Positions 35,641 through 47,287 of a stretch of 64,000 nt of DNA are shown here, piece by piece. Source of the DNA: Omphiscola glabra (Eukaryota; Mollusca; Gastropoda; Lymnaeidae). The first letter of the stretch is position 1. The number at the start of each line of letters is the position of its first letter. The notes below the pieces were generated by a model. That model was given only the letters and a program-made list of their open reading frames with translations. It searched no databases and was not told where the DNA came from. The DNA lies in assembly GCA_964017045.1 (NCBI GenBank), contig OZ024801.1:31096049-31160048 (forward strand), given 5' to 3'. The position numbers and the translations under genes were made by a program.

Positions 35641-36120
35641 CACAAACACCTATCACAATGGTCTAACCCTTAAACATATCTTCAAGGAACCTGGGGGTCG
35701 GTGGGTCGGGGAGGTAAGTATGAGGATGGCCAAAAAAAAGACTGGCCCGAATCCCATCACTCTTAAAACAAAAGCCAAATTGCGACATGGGGGGGAAGAC
35801 CACCCCCCAGTGGCAAGACAACCATAGCAAGCGATTGACCAGAAAAGGGGAGACAACCCACATGGCTGAACAAGGGAACAAACCCCCCCCCCCCCCAACA
35901 AAAAACACGACATACACCCCAAAAACAACCCGTCTTTTTTTTTTTAATAAGCCTTTATTATTTTTCATAAAAAAAGTAACCAAAACTTAAAAATGGCATA
36001 AAACAGTCTCTCCATCATTTCCCCTGCATAATGACGAGACCAGCCCACCATGCATCAGCCCCAAACCAATCATCAATGAACACAAACCCACAAGCCCAAT
36101 GCAATGCATACTGGAACACC
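35641..36120. other. GC-rich segment, possible retroelement end
   Basis: Unusual composition for the area: runs of G (35790s) and C (35884-35896), and words such as cctgggggtcggtgggtcgg. Minus-strand frames overlap here (35653-35983) and are tryptophan- and phenylalanine-rich with no known motif. The abrupt compositional change suggests a transposed segment of unknown class. Confidence 0.35.
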
Positions 36121-36430
36121 ATGGCTGCTTGAAGAAAGAGGCTGTCAAACTCAAAAACACAAATCAAATGTACCAAATACTAAATTAAGGAACAATTCAA
36201 ATATCTCAAATAAAATAAGCCAAGATGAGGTGAGAAAGTGAACACAACACAAAGAAAATGAAGTGTGACCAAGCAGGGAATGAAATAAAACAGAGGTAAG
36301 TGCAAATCAGAGTGAGCATGATGGTGGCCCATTAGAAAATATGGATCTGGCATTGAAGCTTGCTATTCCATCACTGGCCACAATCAATACAAAAAATATG
36401 TGTACAGTTACACTTTCCTAAGTTACATAC
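36121..36430. other. No gene seen
   Basis: AT-rich unique sequence. Confidence 0.4.
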
Positions 36431-36433
36431 TTG

Positions 36434-36668
36434 CATGTTAAATGGAATAAATAAAATGACATGTTAATGGAATAAATAAAATGAAATGTTAATGGAATAA
36501 ATAAAATGAATAAATAAAATGACATGTTAATGGAATAAATAAAATGACATGTTAATGGAATAAATGAAATGACATGTTAATGGAATAAATCAAATGACAT
36601 GTTAAATGGAATAAATCAAATGACATGTTAAATGGAATAAATCAAATGACATGTTAAATGGAATAATC
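36434..36668. repeat. ~25-bp repeat, about 9 copies
   Basis: Units of ggaataaataaaatgacatg followed by ttaat, with the later units ttaaatggaataaatcaaat. Confidence 0.9.
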
Positions 36669-36794
36669 ACATGCAATCAAACATAGTAACTTGGTACAAA
36701 CACATGCAATTTTAATTGCCATATTTATCTGAGATAACATTTTATCTAGTCTAATGGTGTTTTTAACATGTTAAAAAAAGCTAATTTCAAAATA
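36669..36794. other. No gene seen
   Basis: Short AT-rich spacer between arrays. Confidence 0.4.
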
Positions 36795-36796
36795 TT

Positions 36797-37828
36797 CAAC
36801 TTCAAAATGTCTACTTACATAATGTATTGAATAGAAAAATGTCTACATACATATTGTATTGAATAGAAAAATGTCTACATACATAATGTATTGAATAGAA
36901 AAATGTCTACATACATAATGTATTGAATAGAAAAATGTCTACATACATAATGTATTGAATAGAAAAATGTCTACATACATAATGTATTGAATAGAAAAAT
37001 GTCTACATACATAATGTATTGAATAGAAAAATGTCTACATACATATTGTATTGAATAGAAAAATGTCTACATACATAATGTATTGAATAGAAAAATGTCT
37101 ACATACATAATGTATTGAATAGAAAAATGTCTACATACATAATGTATTGAATAGAAAAATGTCTACATACATAATGTATTGAATAGAAAAATGTCTACAT
37201 ACATAATGTATTGAATAGAAAAATGTCTACATACATAATGTATTGAATAGAAAAATGTCTACATACATAATGTATTGAATAGAAAAATGTCTACATACAT
37301 AATGTATTGAATAGAAAAATGTCTACATACATAATGTATTGAATAGAAAAATGTCTACATACATAATGTATTGAATAGAAAAATGTCTACATACATAATG
37401 TATTGAATAGAAAAATGTCTACATACATATTGTATTGAATAGAAAAATGTCTACATACATAATGTATTGAATAGAAAAATGTCTACATACATAATGTATT
37501 GAATAGAAAAATGTCTACATACATAATGTATTGAATAGAAAAATGTCTACATACATAATGTATTGAATAGAAAAATGTCTACATACATAATGTATTGAAT
37601 AGAAAAATGTCTACATACATAATGTATTGAATAGAAAAATGTCTACATACATAATGTATTGAATAGAAAAATGTCTACATACATAATGTATTGAATAGAA
37701 AAATGTCTACATACATAATGTATTGAATAGAAAAATGTCTACATACATAATGTATTGAATAGAAAAATGTCTACATACATAATGTATTGAATAGAAAAAT
37801 GTCTACATACATATTGTATTGAATAGAA
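36797..37828. repeat. 32-bp minisatellite, about 32 copies
   Basis: Tandem taatgtattgaatagaaaaa followed by tgtctacataca. It is almost invariant, the only common change being ataatg to atattg in a handful of units. The extreme uniformity indicates recent expansion or homogenisation. Confidence 0.96.
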
Positions 37829-38678
37829 ACCATGAAAGAGAAAGGAGGCTGCTTGCCTTGTATTCAATTTTTTTTCCATATTTAAAATCATTAAAAAAAA
37901 ACTATTTTTTCAACACATATCATATAACATAAAAAAATATTTTGTACACATATCAACATCATATAAACTATTTTTTCTGCACATATTATCATAAAATTAA
38001 ATTTGATTTTGCAATAAAATTTCTTCACTCTTGCCGATATGAAAAAAGGGTCTAATATCTTTAACAAATAATAAAAAAAATTATGGAAATATTTTTACAA
38101 ATTATTTAAATAGTATTTGCATGAATAAAAACATTTTTTTCATGTAAACCAAATGAGTGTTAAGTTAAATTCACAACCAGGTGTTTACAGAAAGAAACAT
38201 GTGAACATATTCCCTGTGAATGAAAATGTCAAAAACAGGTTCCTAGTGGACAACACAATGAAAGTGTACAACACAATGCAAGTGTACAACACAGGGCAAG
38301 TGTCCACCCACACCCCTAATCCACTGTTGACTTTTTGAATATTTGTTTTGTAAGCTTTGATTTGATTTTTTTAAAAGGTTATAATTATGGGTTGTGTTTT
38401 TTTTTTTACCATACAGGGCCTAAGACCAGTCGAGAGTACATTTCACTTAACAACAGCCCCTCAAAGAGTGAAAGTGCCTAGACTAGGAAGTGAGGTCACA
38501 AGACGTGACAATGTCTTTATTATACTCTATGCTGGAAGACCACTATCACATAAAAATGGAAGTTAGAATTTATCCAGACCTAATGAATATGAAGCTCCCA
38601 CAGAACGTTCTGACCAAAGACAATGCAATGAAGAACTGAAATGCCAATCAAGAGTAACAACCACTGTGCTAAAAAAAA
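37829..38678. other. No gene confirmed; 18-bp triplet repeat at 38240-38305
   Basis: Contains three to four copies of aagtgtacaacacaatgc. At 38416 a strong acceptor-like tract (poly-T then accatacag) precedes a 20-codon frame PKTSREYISLNNSPSKSESA ending in TAG at 38479-38481. It could be a terminal exon but no partner exon is known. Confidence 0.35.
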
Positions 38679-38972
38679 ATGCAGGAATTAACAGCAGATA
38701 ATTACAGGAGACAGCTTGGATATATCCATAGATTATATATCCATAGAATATATATCAATAGAATACCACCATCCTTACTTCCCAACAGAACTAAGATGAA
38801 AAAAAAATTATGGAAGACCCAAAAAGAGCTGGTACAATATAAAAGAAACCAGACCATGTATAAAGCTTCCTTAGAAGCAGTCAATCAACAACAGTTGCTT
38901 CCCTTGACCAGTAAAAGATTGTCATTCAAATTCAAGTCATTAAAAGCCATCTTATCAGACTGGCAGAAGTGA
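38679..38972 (+). other. 97-codon open frame, probably not a gene
   Basis: An ATG-started frame rich in Lys, Leu and Gln with short YIHR repeats that reflect an underlying atatatccatag DNA repeat. No homology recognised. Confidence 0.2.
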
Positions 38973-39071
38973 TAAATTGTACAGACTGTATACATGTTCT
39001 GCAGTCATGTGATATGCAAATGAGGATTACAATTTTTAAAACATTCCAATTTCATGCATAAATAATTAGTG

Positions 39072-39263
39072 CTGCAGTTTTCAACATTTTTATCACAGGG
39101 ACCTCTTGAAAGCATTTGAAATGTTGTTGCATCCCACATTAAGATTTTATACAAAATTTTTTTTACATATAAGAAAAACATTGTTTTAAAAACACTCAAA
39201 TTTCTGGTATTTTTTGTTACACAGCCCCCTAGGGTGTCCCAACCCACAGGTTGAGAACCACTG
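39072..39263. mobile_element. hAT-type MITE with perfect 8-bp target duplication
   Basis: The right end reads caggttgagaaccactg, the reverse complement of the common hAT start CAGTGGTTCTCAACCTG. The left end ctgcagttttcaac is a decayed copy. AATTAGTG flanks both sides (39064-39071 and 39264-39271). The 192-bp interior has no transposase. Confidence 0.85.
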
Positions 39264-39346
39264 AATTAGTGTAATAATCATATTTAAATATATATATATA
39301 GCACTGTCAAATGTAATGAATGCAATTATATGGTTTTAATGATCTC

Positions 39347-39435
39347 CTAATCTTGACTCCATGATGTACTTAGTCCCTCAGACTCCAATGAGTTCCTCCA
39401 ATGTTCATGTACTCGGTCTTTCTGATTTAGACATT
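39347..39435 (-). CDS. Second exon of a coiled-coil protein (possibly NCKAP5-like)
   Basis: On the minus strand, a good acceptor (aacccacag) precedes 89 bases which, with one base carried from the exon at 40621-40777, read ECLNQKDRVHEHWRNSLESE and run to a TAG at 39347-39349. The phase fits the upstream donor. The opening resembles the (R)EEC-x-K-(L/K)-x-RV-x-(D/E)L stretch that follows VVQALL in NCKAP5-type proteins, as I remember them. Either this is a shortened terminal exon or the locus is a decayed copy. Confidence 0.4.
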
Positions 39436-39798
39436 CTGTGGGTTTAAAAAAGAAAAATAACAATTATAGATCAGAGTATGCAATAAAGTAACATGTTTTT
39501 AGCCTGTTTGTAACTTAATTTAGATTATTTATTTTACCATTATGGAATTTTATAAGCAGCTAAGCTTAAAGTTATAGGGTAAACAATTTTAAAAGGAAAC
39601 CTACATGAAATTTTGTTTGATAGAGGATTAATCATATAATGTTTAACTTTTCATATTTTATTTTTACACTTTAAATTTTTTATTTTTTTAAAGTGTAAAT
39701 AATTTATTTTAAGTAAAGATTTATTTGCACTTTAAACCCTGAAATTTATTCAAAATAAAAAAAAAATGGAGCTAACTGAAGCTGGTGAGTTGTTTTAT
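39436..39798. other. No gene seen; intron candidate
   Basis: AT-rich sequence between the two minus-strand exons. Confidence 0.4.
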
Positions 39799-39799
39799 C

Positions 39800-40045
39800 T
39801 TTTGATAACAATGGTTGGTGCTGGTTGATCTGTTGTTGTACCTAACAAATGGTTGGCGCTGGTTGATCTGTTGTTGTACCTAACAAATGGTTGGCGCTGG
39901 TTGATCTGTTGTTGTACCAAACAAATGGTTGGCGCTGGTTGATCTGTTGTTGTACCTAACAAATGGTTGGCGCTGGTTGATCTGTTGTTGTACCAAACAA
40001 ATGGTTGGTGCTGGTTGATCTGTTGTTGTACCTAACAAATGGTTG
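39800..40045. repeat. 38-bp minisatellite, 6 copies
   Basis: Units begin aaatggttggcgctggttga and end tctgttgttgtacctaac. It would sit inside the intron between the two coiled-coil exons. Confidence 0.93.
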
Positions 40046-40284
40046 GTGCTTGCTGAACCATCCTTGGATCTATAATTGGTTGGTGCTGGGTCGTCCCATT
40101 TGGGTAGTTTAACGTTTATTCTTCTATATTTGAATCTAGAAAACAATTTAAAAGCAATTAAAATGTCAGGATATTAATAAAGGTTTAAAAAAACAGCATA
40201 AAATATAAATATAACATTTTTTAATTTAAAATTCTAGTCATTCTTGTCCATGATCAAGATTAGACTTCAGACAAGAACCCACTT
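40046..40284. other. No gene seen; intron candidate
   Basis: AT-rich. A 55-codon minus-strand stretch reading WDDPAPTNYRSKDG begins before the array but has no clear splice sites. Confidence 0.35.
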
Positions 40285-40382
40285 ACCAATCAGATATGTA
40301 AGCAATCATTACATACTACCAATCAGATATGTAAGCAATCATTACATACTACCAAACAGATATGTAAGCAATCTTTACATAC
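40285..40382. repeat. 33-bp repeat, 3 copies
   Basis: Tandem ccaatcagatatgtaagcaa followed by tcattacatacta. Confidence 0.9.
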
Positions 40383-40620
40383 CATATATTCATTGCAATA
40401 AATAATTCATTAACCATTTCATACATTTTATAAACACAAAACTTAAAGTACGGAATTTATTAAATTTTCCATTTGTTAAAGGAAAAATTGAAATTAAAAT
40501 TGAATATTTCATGAATAATAATGTATTGATATTATAAGCAATAAATAGATAATATATTTTATTAAATGTATTAAACCAACAAGTATGAGGTACAGAAACC
40601 ACCATTTTTAAGATAGCTAC
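40383..40620. other. No gene seen; intron candidate
   Basis: AT-rich; lies just downstream of the donor of the 40621-40777 exon. Confidence 0.4.
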
Positions 40621-40777
40621 CTTGTTGAGTCAACAAGGCCTGGACCACCTGATTGGCTATCTAATCAAGACATTTCTCGTACTGCTGCCGTTGCTGTTCA
40701 TTGTCCAACACAAGGGAGCCACTCTCCACCTTCTCCACCTTTAATCTCTCCAGTGAGAGTTTAGTCTTGTCTCTAGC
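40621..40777 (-). pseudogene. Coiled-coil exon with in-frame stop (possibly NCKAP5-like)
   Basis: On the minus strand, acceptor ttatcttgcag and donor gtagct bound 157 bases. The frame reads ARDKTKLSLERLKVEKVESG, then DNEQQRQQYEKCLD, then TAG, then IANQVVQALLTQQ. The sequence is gene-like, hydrophilic and heptad-patterned, and continues in phase into 39347-39435. The EKCLDxIANQVVQALLTQ stretch resembles the N-terminal coiled coil of NCKAP5/NCKAP5L, from memory. The TAG sits where Gln is expected (CAG to TAG), so this is a nonsense allele, a pseudogene, a sequencing error, or an exon used in another way. Confidence 0.5.
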
Positions 40778-41105
40778 CTGCAAGATAAACCAACGGAGAG
40801 GGCTGTAGCATGACATCATTAAATATTGAGTGAAATCTTAATACAAGTGATAAAGTCATGAACAGTTTTTGTGAGAGACATCAACACACACATAATTTGT
40901 TGAAATAAAACTGGCTATTTTAAGATCTATGTTGATGATGGGCTCTAGAGGTTTGTGTAAATATCTTGTTTTTAAAGAAGGTAAAAAGAAATGTTGGGTG
41001 TAACAAAAGAAGCAAAGAAAACAAAAAAACAAAAACAAACTATCAATTTGAGCTATAGTCATCAAAAGGCAGAATTTGATCAATATTTTCTTTTGATGAC
41101 ACGGG
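40778..41105. other. No gene seen
   Basis: AT-rich; a minus-strand chance frame (40856-41176) has no motif. Confidence 0.4.
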
Positions 41106-41242
41106 ATGACATGAAAACTTAGTGACAAATTGGATGATTGACATGAAAGCTTAGTGACAGATTGGATGATTGACATGAAAGCTTAGTGAAAGATTGGATG
41201 ATTGACATGAAAACTTAGTGACAGATTGGATGATTGACATGA
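41106..41242. repeat. 32-bp repeat, about 4 copies
   Basis: Tandem cttagtgacagattggatga followed by ttgacatgaaaa. Confidence 0.9.
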
Positions 41243-42352
41243 AAACAACAAATAGTTTGCTTTAGGCTTCCTTGGGCAACAAAACAATTCAGTTAAAATG
41301 TATGATGAGTTGAAAAACAAAAAATGAGAAAAAACAACTTCCAAAAGTTAGGACCCATGAGCAGCCGCCACTTTATAAATTTTACTTGATATGTGCCATT
41401 GTGATTTTTTTCATAGAACTGTACTTACAAATTTTTCTAATTGTCTGTACAGTATTTTTTATTAGTCTAAGTTCAATAACTCTCTATAATGTTTTCATTA
41501 TAATTTCAATGATTTTAGTTTATGCTGCCAGTTGGGATCCGTTACCCAAAAGACATGGTTTTGTTTGGTCTTAAAGTAAATCTACCACTGCGATCATGAC
41601 TTTTGAAAATTATCATGTGTTTGCACTCCAATTTTTATTTGTTATGACACATGGTCAGATTAAAGTGTCTGAGTCTCCGGTACAGTCAAGATAGGGACAC
41701 ATAGCTGTCATGTATTTTTCATAGATAGTCATTGTAGTATGACTAGGCTTCGACCCCTTGGGCTAAAAGGATTAAACATGTAGTACGATGAAGATAATAA
41801 AGAAGATGACATAAAATGTGGAGCCAAATACCCCTTCAATAATTGCAAATTAATTATTTTTGTAATTTAAAAAGCCAGAATTGACAAATGGCTCCTTCAG
41901 CCATTCTGCCCTGATCCTTATGCAACTTGGTGCCACAACTCACTCGACCCTCCTGGGAAGCAGTATATATATTTAATACTTTTTTGTGTTTTAAGCACCA
42001 GTACTTTGAATAGGCACCTTTTCAAAAAATTCATTAACTAATGAAGAATTTAAGCAAATTAATTGGTTAAATAGTTTTTATATAGCTTAACTTAAATAAA
42101 TATTATTATAATATAATATTACTATAATATAATATTACTATAATATAATATTACTATTTAGTAAAAATTAAAACTGAACTCATAGCATGGGGGATTACCA
42201 AGTGTTTAAATCAATTTTAAGGATAGATTTTTGCATGTGTTACACTTATAGGCCTAGACACTTTTGTGTCTTTCCTATGTTTTATACATTATCACTGGTC
42301 AATACTGGTAGCCTTAAAATTTGGACACTAAAATATGATTCTACCCATTTTT
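41243..42352. other. No gene seen; small 16-bp repeat at 42103-42160
   Basis: AT-rich unique sequence with about three and a half copies of attactataatataat near its end. Confidence 0.45.
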
Positions 42353-42356
42353 TTAA

Positions 42357-45101
42357 GGGGGTAGGCTACCAAAAAAATTTTTTTTTTAATTAACCAACTT
42401 AGAACAACTATTTTATTATGGTCATGTTTAGCTATGAATGGAGATATATTTTCATGCTTTAAAATTTAAAAAGATTTTATAGTTGCCATGGCAACGGCGG
42501 CCATCTTGAAAATAATACATATTCGTAGAGTTCTAAAATTTTTAAAACAAACATACATATTGCTCAAAAAATGATTGATTCATGCATGAACTTCAAGTAT
42601 ATTTAGAGGTACTGAGCTAGTTTAATTTCCTTCAAACTTTTCAAAACATTTTTTTTTTAATTTTTAAAATTTGCCTCGGCAGAAAACGCTTAAAATTTAC
42701 AATCATAGGAAAATAAAAACTTTATTTTGAAAAAAGTAATAGACCAAATTGAATTCTGTATAGCTCATTACCCACAAAATAGTTAAAGGAAGATACACAC
42801 CAAATTTTATAACTCTAGCTTGTATATTAGCTGAGATTTTAGAATTCTACGTTACAAAACAATAGAAAAAAACAATTTTGAGAAAAATCAATTTTAAACT
42901 TAAAAAGTGAAAAATTTTAAGTTTATTATGAAAATGAAGTTCTTTTACATAGTTTTTTTTGTTCAGCAACATGGACATGGTGGTTTTGTATATTATTTAA
43001 CTGTTAAATGCACCAGGAACATGGTTTTCACCTTCTCGAACTTCCCTCAGGTGCTCTCGTCAAAATCACAATTTTTTAAAGATTTTTTATTTTCCGCTCG
43101 AATAAAGCTAATTTGTGTTGTCTACCAATTTTTTGCTCAGCATTCTAGTATAACACAAGTTATCCAAAGCCCCCTATCAACCATATTTTGTCCATGATCA
43201 TTTTTAACCATAATTAGATGACAAGGTTATGTTGCTGACAACATCACTGAAATTGAAGCAGTTCCATGTAGTTCCATGGCACCAATGCTATGTTGAAACT
43301 TTTGTACATATTCTGTGTACCTCTTTCAGCAAAGAATTCCCTCATACCAGAGAGGAATGAGTTATGTGTCTTTTAGAAATGTAATAATTGGGCAGATACT
43401 TGCTCATAAATGTTCTTCGGCATAGCGCAGTTTTTATACTTTGTGCCGGTTATAAATTGTGCAGTGCAGCTGGGTTTTTAAGGTTATGGCAGATATCATA
43501 GATTGCAACTTTTCATAGTCCATGCCATTGTCCTTCAAGCCTTACAGTCTATAATTGATAATGCCTTGGTTATCCAGTTGTGGATTTGAAGAATCTAACC
43601 ACTCACAATCAAGTCATTTTTATATTCATAGTATTGACTATTATGTTTTGCAATCAGCTGTCAGTTATGTGTTCTGCAATTTGTCCACCCCACTGAAGAC
43701 AGAAGAAAATTGGTAAAAGCTTTGAATTATGATCATATCCAAATCCTTGTTTAGTACTCCCTCTGCTGTTGAATTTGACTTCTTGTCACTGAAGAATTAA
43801 CTTTTGCTCGGCTCGGTAGTACTTTTTGGGGGCTGGAATGGAATTAAAAAATTAATAAACATCAATTAGCAAAAACTATACTGACATTGATCACAGTTAG
43901 CCTATCAGTATTATTTAGATGTGTAGCATTGCTTAACTAATTATTTATTTTATTATAATTATTAATTATTAATCTAATGAATTGATTTTAGAAATAAGAA
44001 ATGATACTAAACCAATTAGCCTATCACTATTACTAATAATTGTATGCAGATAAAATAAATGAATTAGGCTAAGATTAAACTATTTGAGTTGAAACATTCT
44101 AATACGAATTTATTTGCTCATATCCATAATGCTAATGCTAATCTAATATATAATTGTATTAGTCTAGACTATTACTTTGAACTACTCGTCGATTATTTTT
44201 CAATGTTTTTGTAGCCAAATAAATAGGCTTAGGTTTCATATAAATTAAAAATTCCCTTGATTGATAAATATAAAGACTTTAAGTTTAAGTAGAAACTTGT
44301 GCAAATCTCCGCATAAGCTAAACAACCCTTACACCATCACGAGCATCATGGCATGGCAACACATTGACTGTACTGACGTACTGTAGTACTGACTGAATAA
44401 TCTCAACTATCGCCATCTCGTGTCGCTAAATTATGATAATTTTTTAGTATACTTACCTTGAATTGAGAGCTTTCCTTAGTGCCAGTGCATACATTTCTGT
44501 AGTTTATTTATTTCTGGCTTTTACCTAATCGGTAAGGTTGTAAATGCATATTTTAAAATCAAAACATGCTGTATGATGCTGATGCTTCGTTTGCAAAATT
44601 TAGTTCGCGATCCGGTAAACACACATAAACAACTCATTTGCGCATGCGCGAGTCATCGGTATCTTGGTTACTCCCCTGTTTGGACCAATGAAAATCGGTA
44701 AAATAATTATAATAATAGAACTAAGGAATATCCTACAACATTACGTTTGTGGATCCGATTATTTGAGGCAATTATATTTACTGACTACGATTCTAAATAA
44801 TAAAAAAACTGCTTGAATTTACCTTTACATTGATATATAATAATAGCATATTATGCTATTTAAAAATAGTTTTTTGAGGTCTCAAACATGGGATATGGAT
44901 GAATTTTCTTTTCTTCTAAAATTAGGTCAATTTTTAAAGTGGGGTGGGGTGTTAAATATCAGTTGTTTCACAACAAATCTTTTAAAAAGTAGTATACATT
45001 TATGTGTAATCGAATCTAAGAATGTTCATCTTCGTAAAAATGAAAACAAAAAAAATTGGAAAATTTTTGAAAAATTAAGATATTTTCAAGCGCCTACCCC
45101 C
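42357..45101 (-). mobile_element. 2.7-kb TTAA-flanked DNA transposon, degenerate
   Basis: Ends gggggtaggc (from 42357) and gcctaccccc (to 45101) are perfect 10-bp inverted repeats, each directly flanked by TTAA (42353-42356 and 45102-45105). TTAA target duplication is the mark of the Kolobok and piggyBac superfamilies. On the minus strand the interior (about 43000-43400) has broken frames with IGAMELHGTASISVMLS and NAEQKIGRQHKLALF, which recall two motifs of Kolobok/Mutator-like transposases, but stops and shifts are many and this match is weak. Near 44490 a minus-strand segment MYALALRKALNSR ends at a gtaagt donor. A palindrome gttgccatggcaac lies at 42482-42495. Confidence 0.6.
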
Positions 45102-45105
45102 TTAA

Positions 45106-46050
45106 AACTAGTAATAGAAAAACTTTGGCTCTCATAATTTTTTTTTGTTCCAATTATTCATTAATGAATTTGAAATAAATTAAGGAGTTAGGGATTACCC
45201 GGTACAAATGATTTCAGGTTTGTGAAAAATGATGTTTCATTTTTGAAACTATATATCACAATACAAGTGTAACTCTAAAATTGGTACTTTTTTATGTCAT
45301 AGCTATTTAGATACCGGTACTCAAAATTGATACTCATACTATCTTCTGCGTTCAGTTTCTTTCTCATATGTGTTTTTATGTTAATTTAATTGTAAAATTT
45401 TTGTTCGCAAAGCTTTTTTTTTTTACTGCCTTCTCATGTGAAATATTGAAAGCCCAGGGTAGCAACCCTATTGTCAACCGACATAAGTGGCGAATGAACC
45501 TTGTGGTGAATTTGGTTTAGACCATTATAATTGTGTTTAAGGTAAATATTGTTGGTACCATTAAAAATTATTCTTTATCAAAGTTTACCCAAATTTCATT
45601 GTATATAATATAATAAGCATCCACTCTGACAAATGATATGCAACATGTGTGTATATTTATAAAATGTTAATGTTGATTAAAGCCTTGTATATTGACTGCT
45701 TCTTTACAATGAAATTTCATCACTACATTTTTGATTTTTTAAATAGTTGAAGAAATTGCCTACAGCAGTCTTAGCTATTTGACTGGCTTACGGAAGATAA
45801 AGCAGGTGGAATTTTAAAATGTGGAAACTATTCTGAATGACGGGTATTCTGAGGTATCTTAAAACATTGAAACTGAGAATTTCAAAATTTGTTTCAATGT
45901 TTGGATCGCTTTGGCTCTGTCTGTGCATGAGAATAAGAGGCCTAACATGATGGCAACATTGTGATGTGGAAAAATATTGAAACTATCACCTTTTTCCTTC
46001 ACAACACTATTGACTATTGCGACTACAGGGGGCACAGAACCGAAAAATAG
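45106..46050. other. No gene seen
   Basis: AT-rich unique sequence of nearly 1 kb. Confidence 0.45.
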
Positions 46051-46054
46051 ACAG

Positions 46055-46240
46055 GGCCTCTTCCTGTTCAGTTGCCCTTGCGGGTTTCTTATTTGTTCTT
46101 TTCCTACAGATCATCCTGACCCAGGCTGAAAACCAAGAGCCAGGGCCTGAAAGATTTCATGTTCCTTCCACCAGGTTTGGTAGCCCGGTGGGATAAGATT
46201 ATTCACTACATCCTGATCTTAGCCAAAAGGCCGAGAAGGG
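46055..46240 (-). ncRNA. U2 snRNA-headed sequence (chimeric retrocopy or SINE-like)
   Basis: On the minus strand, 46238 down to 46214 reads CTTCTCGGCCTTTTGGCTAA then GATCA, 25 bases identical to the 5' end of U2 snRNA. The next stretch (GGATGTAGTGAATAATCTTATC) keeps only partial likeness to the branch-site-pairing region. It then leaves U2 altogether: a hairpin CCACCGGG-loop-CCTGGTGG (near 46195-46170) and a second CCCTGGCT...AGCCTGGG (near 46147-46118) follow, and a TATTTTTCGG box lies near 46050. It is not an intact U2 gene; the Sm-site and stem-loop III/IV of U2 are absent. A SINE with a U2-derived head or a template-switch chimera are the best explanations. Confidence 0.65.
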
Positions 46241-46244
46241 TTAA

Positions 46245-46855
46245 GATTTTTCTGGGCTTATTCATGATTCAGCTAAACTCGTTGTACACCTCTGTTGAAT
46301 GCATTGCAGCATAAGATATGCCAAATATTAAATATGATATATACTTATACACTGTATCCGGTAAACAAAAGACGTGCGGTTTCGCTAACTGCCGAGCCAA
46401 AAGTAACTATTTGTCGGCTTCCAAAATGGCCAAACACATATTTGGAATACAACAATTTATGATTTAGAAGAATTTCAACAAATTAAATTCCAAGAACTTT
46501 CTATATATGTTGAGGATTGTTACAAATCTTACTGAAAAAAAAACATCTGAAAATCAACTTATGATTTCTTAACTTCATCTGCTCCCTTCATCAAGTTGTA
46601 AGTAGCACATATTAAAAGATGAGGTTCAAATATATGTAAAATACTTCATCCAAACTTTGGTCCCAAAATATTCCTGTGTAGCTTTGTTTACATCCTTTTA
46701 AACATTTTTCCATCCTCGTGACATACACTGCCACCACAGTTTGGCTTGCAAGCTGCAATAAACTAGACGATGATGCTAAGATTTAATCAAAACCAAGTTG
46801 TGGAATTAGAATTCCAAGGCTTATAAGAGTATTTTAACAACTAATTTGAATTGGA
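46245..46855. other. No gene seen
   Basis: AT-rich unique sequence. Confidence 0.4.
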
Positions 46856-46856
46856 T

Positions 46857-47287
46857 CAGTGGCGTAGCTAAGGGGATGCGGACCGCACCGAGTGTGACAC
46901 CATCTTTTCTTTCCATTTTTGCCTGCATTTAATCTCTCACCAACTTATTTCCTGTCACAATTCTTTTGCTGCCCTCTCGGATACTACTTCTCAGCTAAGT
47001 GCAATTTTAAAAAAAAATTATTCTGTTTTTTTTGTTGTTTTTTCGCTGACGAAGACTTCCTGCCGACACGTTCGTTGTTTTCTTGCGTTACTATTTTCGG
47101 GTTTGACCTTACTTTGTTTTACTAATTTCCTTGGAAAACTGGCGTGATCGGTTATCCTTTTATGAATTTCGGTTAGACCGAGCAGTGTTTGCTCTGTAAA
47201 TATGCAATTTTTCATTTGGTGTCATACCATGGGATGGTGTCACCCGGTGGGTCCGCACCCCCCCCCCGGACCCTAGCTACGCCACTG
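46857..47287. mobile_element. MITE with CAGTGGCGTAGCTA ends
   Basis: The left end cagtggcgtagctaaggg and right end ctagctacgccactg are inverted copies, and the likeness extends inward (gcggaccgcaccgagtgtga against gtcacccggtgggtccgc). The 431-bp interior has small chance frames only. No convincing target duplication was found. The end sequence is shared with other elements in this window. Confidence 0.75.

Noticed and set aside
35653..35983. Two overlapping minus-strand frames of 91 and 106 codons
   Set aside because: Overlap each other in different frames over homopolymer-rich sequence; no known domain.
46055..46240. Functional U2 snRNA gene
   Set aside because: Likeness is confined to the 5' end; the Sm region and 3' stem-loops of U2 are not present.
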